Shown piece by piece: positions 62,907 to 64,000 of a DNA stretch of 64,000 bases. The translations under genes and the position numbers were made by a program. Every line of letters begins with the position of its first letter. The stretch's first letter is position 1. Source of the stretch: Streptococcus oralis (lineage in GTDB: Bacteria; Bacillota; Bacilli; Lactobacillales; Streptococcaceae); contig NZ_CP065707.1 of assembly GCF_016028255.1 (NCBI RefSeq), forward strand, positions 1,131,001 to 1,195,000, read 5' to 3'. The notes under the pieces are model-generated. The model made no database searches and had not been told where the DNA came from. It saw only the letters and a list, made by a program, of their open reading frames with translations.

Positions 62907-63793
62907 AACAAGATCAACTAAAGGCTTGGCAGCCAGACCAGTTTGATCGTTTTGTACGTATCCTAGAACAAGACCAGCTCAATCATGCTTATCTCTTTTC
63001 AGGTTTCTTTGGAAGCTTGGAAATGGCGCAGTTTTTGGCTAAGAGCCTCTTTTGTACGGATAAGGTAGGCGTTTTACCATGCGAGAAATGCCGAAACTGC
63101 AAGCTGATTGAACAGGAAGAATTTCCCGATGTTACTTTAATCAAGCCAGTCAATCAGGTCATTAAGACAGAACGGATTCGAGAATTGGTGGGTCAGTTTT
63201 CCCAAGCAGGGATTGAAAGTCAACAACAGGTTTTTGTTATCGAGCAGGCGGAGAAAATGCATCCCAACGCAGCCAATTCTCTGCTCAAGGTCATCGAAGA
63301 ACCCCAGAGTGAGGTTTATATTTTCTTCTTGACCAGCGATGAGGAAAAGATATTACCGACTATCCGAAGTCGTACCCAGATTTTCCACTTTAAAAAGCAG
63401 GAAGAAAAACTCATCTTGCTCCTAGAACAAATGGGACTGGTCAAGAAAAAAGCGACTCTTTTAGCCCAGTTTTGTCAATCGCGAGCTGAAGCAGAAAAGT
63501 TGGCAAATCAAGCTAGTTTTTGGACCTTGGTGGATGAAAGTGAACGCCTGCTGACATGGTTATTAGCCAAGAAAAAAGAGAGTTATCTTCAGGTTGCTAA
63601 ATTAGCCAACTTGGCTGATGATAAGGAAAAACAAGATCAGGTTTTACGAATCCTCGAAGTGCTCTGTGGACAGAACCTCTTGCAAGCAAGAGTAAGAGTG
63701 ATTTTACAAGATTTGCTAGAAGCTAGAAAAATGTGGCAGGCTAATGTCAGCTTTCAAAATGCCATGGAATATCTGGTCTTGAAAGAAATATAA
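62903..63793 (+). CDS. holB: DNA polymerase III delta' subunit
   Basis: HolB is the stator of the clamp loader. The 296-residue protein has the AAA+ fold with [20 protein letters not shown] (degenerate P-loop), four cysteines of the zinc knuckle in [20 protein letters not shown], and the SRC-like motif reduced to [11 protein letters not shown]. As usual for delta', the ATP site is not functional. It overlaps tmk by four bases and lies just upstream of yabA. Confidence 0.94.
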   Translation: MKQDQLKAWQPDQFDRFVRILEQDQLNHAYLFSGFFGSLEMAQFLAKSLFCTDKVGVLPCEKCRNCKLIEQEEFPDVTLIKPVNQVIKTERIRELVGQFSQAGIESQQQVFVIEQAEKMHPNAANSLLKVIEEPQSEVYIFFLTSDEEKILPTIRSRTQIFHFKKQEEKLILLLEQMGLVKKKATLLAQFCQSRAEAEKLANQASFWTLVDESERLLTWLLAKKKESYLQVAKLANLADDKEKQDQVLRILEVLCGQNLLQARVRVILQDLLEARKMWQANVSFQNAMEYLVLKEI

Positions 63794-63829
63794 ACTCAAT
63801 GAAGGATAAAGAAAGGAAAGGGCTGGTTT

Positions 63830-64000
63830 ATGGACAAAAAAGAATTATTTGATGCACTAGACGATTTTTCCCAACAGTTACTGGTGACCTTGGCTGATGT
63901 AGAAGCCATCAAGAAAAATCTCAAGAGCCTAGTAGAGGAAAATACAGCTCTTCGCTTGGAAAATAGTAAATTGCGCGAACGCTTGGGCGAGGTGGAAGCA
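63830..64000 (+). CDS. yabA: Replication initiation control protein YabA (5' end)
   Basis: The first 57 codons of a protein that starts [20 protein letters not shown] and continues into a leucine-zipper-like coiled coil ([20 protein letters not shown]), matching YabA, which binds DnaA and DnaN to restrain initiation. The C-terminal zinc-binding part lies beyond the window. AAAGGAAAGGG precedes the ATG. A 17-codon frame between holB and yabA (from 63800) overlaps this ribosome site and is not annotated. Confidence 0.9.

Overview
The window is a low-GC Firmicutes chromosome segment. Gene content, protein sequences and local gene orders (fruA-ftsK, uraA-rsmG-lemA-htpX, pyrR-pyrB-carA-carB, rpmE2-DHH-flavodoxin-chorismate mutase-crcB-crcB-rplS, rplU-prp-rpmA, lspA-rluD, proB-proA-proC, tmk-holB-yabA) match the mitis group of Streptococcus. 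It looks like S. mitis/oralis or a close relative rather than S. pneumoniae itself. Promoters are mostly extended -10 (TGnTATAAT) types and most starts carry good Shine-Dalgarno sites.

Layout. 1-14.1 kb: end of a fructose PTS permease, ftsK, a cysteine desulfurase/thiI pair for tRNA thiolation, a cassette of two alpha/beta-hydrolases plus an ATP-grasp ligase, an aquaporin, then cppA, a serine hydrolase, a DMT exporter and a CPBP protease. 14.1-28.1 kb: the pyrimidine regulon, with uraA (minus strand) and pyrR-pyrB-carA-carB (plus strand), both under PyrR-type attenuators. Between them lie rsmG, lemA, htpX, an ABC-F ATPase with a long leader that holds a 3-codon upstream ORF and an intrinsic terminator, a YceD-like protein and an endonuclease III without a complete Fe-S cysteine set. 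The carA-carB gap holds a tandem array of PyrR-loop-like hairpins. 28.3-29.6 kb: an Nramp (MntH-type) transporter.

29,744-37,377 is an integrative mobilizable element of about 7.6 kb inserted in the last codons of rpmE2 (ribosomal protein L31), bounded by 19-bp direct repeats. It carries a tyrosine integrase, an excisionase-like protein, an XRE repressor with three operators, a Rep_trans-like replication initiator, a MobV relaxase with a recognisable oriT, a RepA_N-like protein, an Spx-like protein without CxxC, an HTH/coiled-coil/membrane-tail protein and two small unknown proteins. Its intergenic gaps are densely packed with consecutive hairpins (12 in 315 bp in one gap, 7 in another, a large inverted structure in a third). 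This is the least explained part of the window.

37.4-40.9 kb is core genome (rpmE2, NrnA-like DHH protein, flavodoxin, chorismate mutase, a crcB pair, rplS, tRNA-Arg CCT). 41.0-49.6 kb is a complete type II-A CRISPR-Cas locus of the S. thermophilus CRISPR1 kind: cas9, tracrRNA, cas1, cas2, long-form csn2, a leader ending ATTTGAG, then 41 repeats that all read as identical and 40 spacers. It sits between tRNA-Arg and a HAD phosphatase gene. 49.7-64 kb returns to core genes: HAD and HD hydrolases, a DEFD-box helicase, a Gfo/Idh/MocA oxidoreductase, rplU-prp-rpmA under an L21 leader, a LysR regulator, lspA, a pseudouridine synthase, proline synthesis, tmk, holB and the start of yabA.

All assignments were made by reading the sequence and from remembered family features. 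No database search was run.
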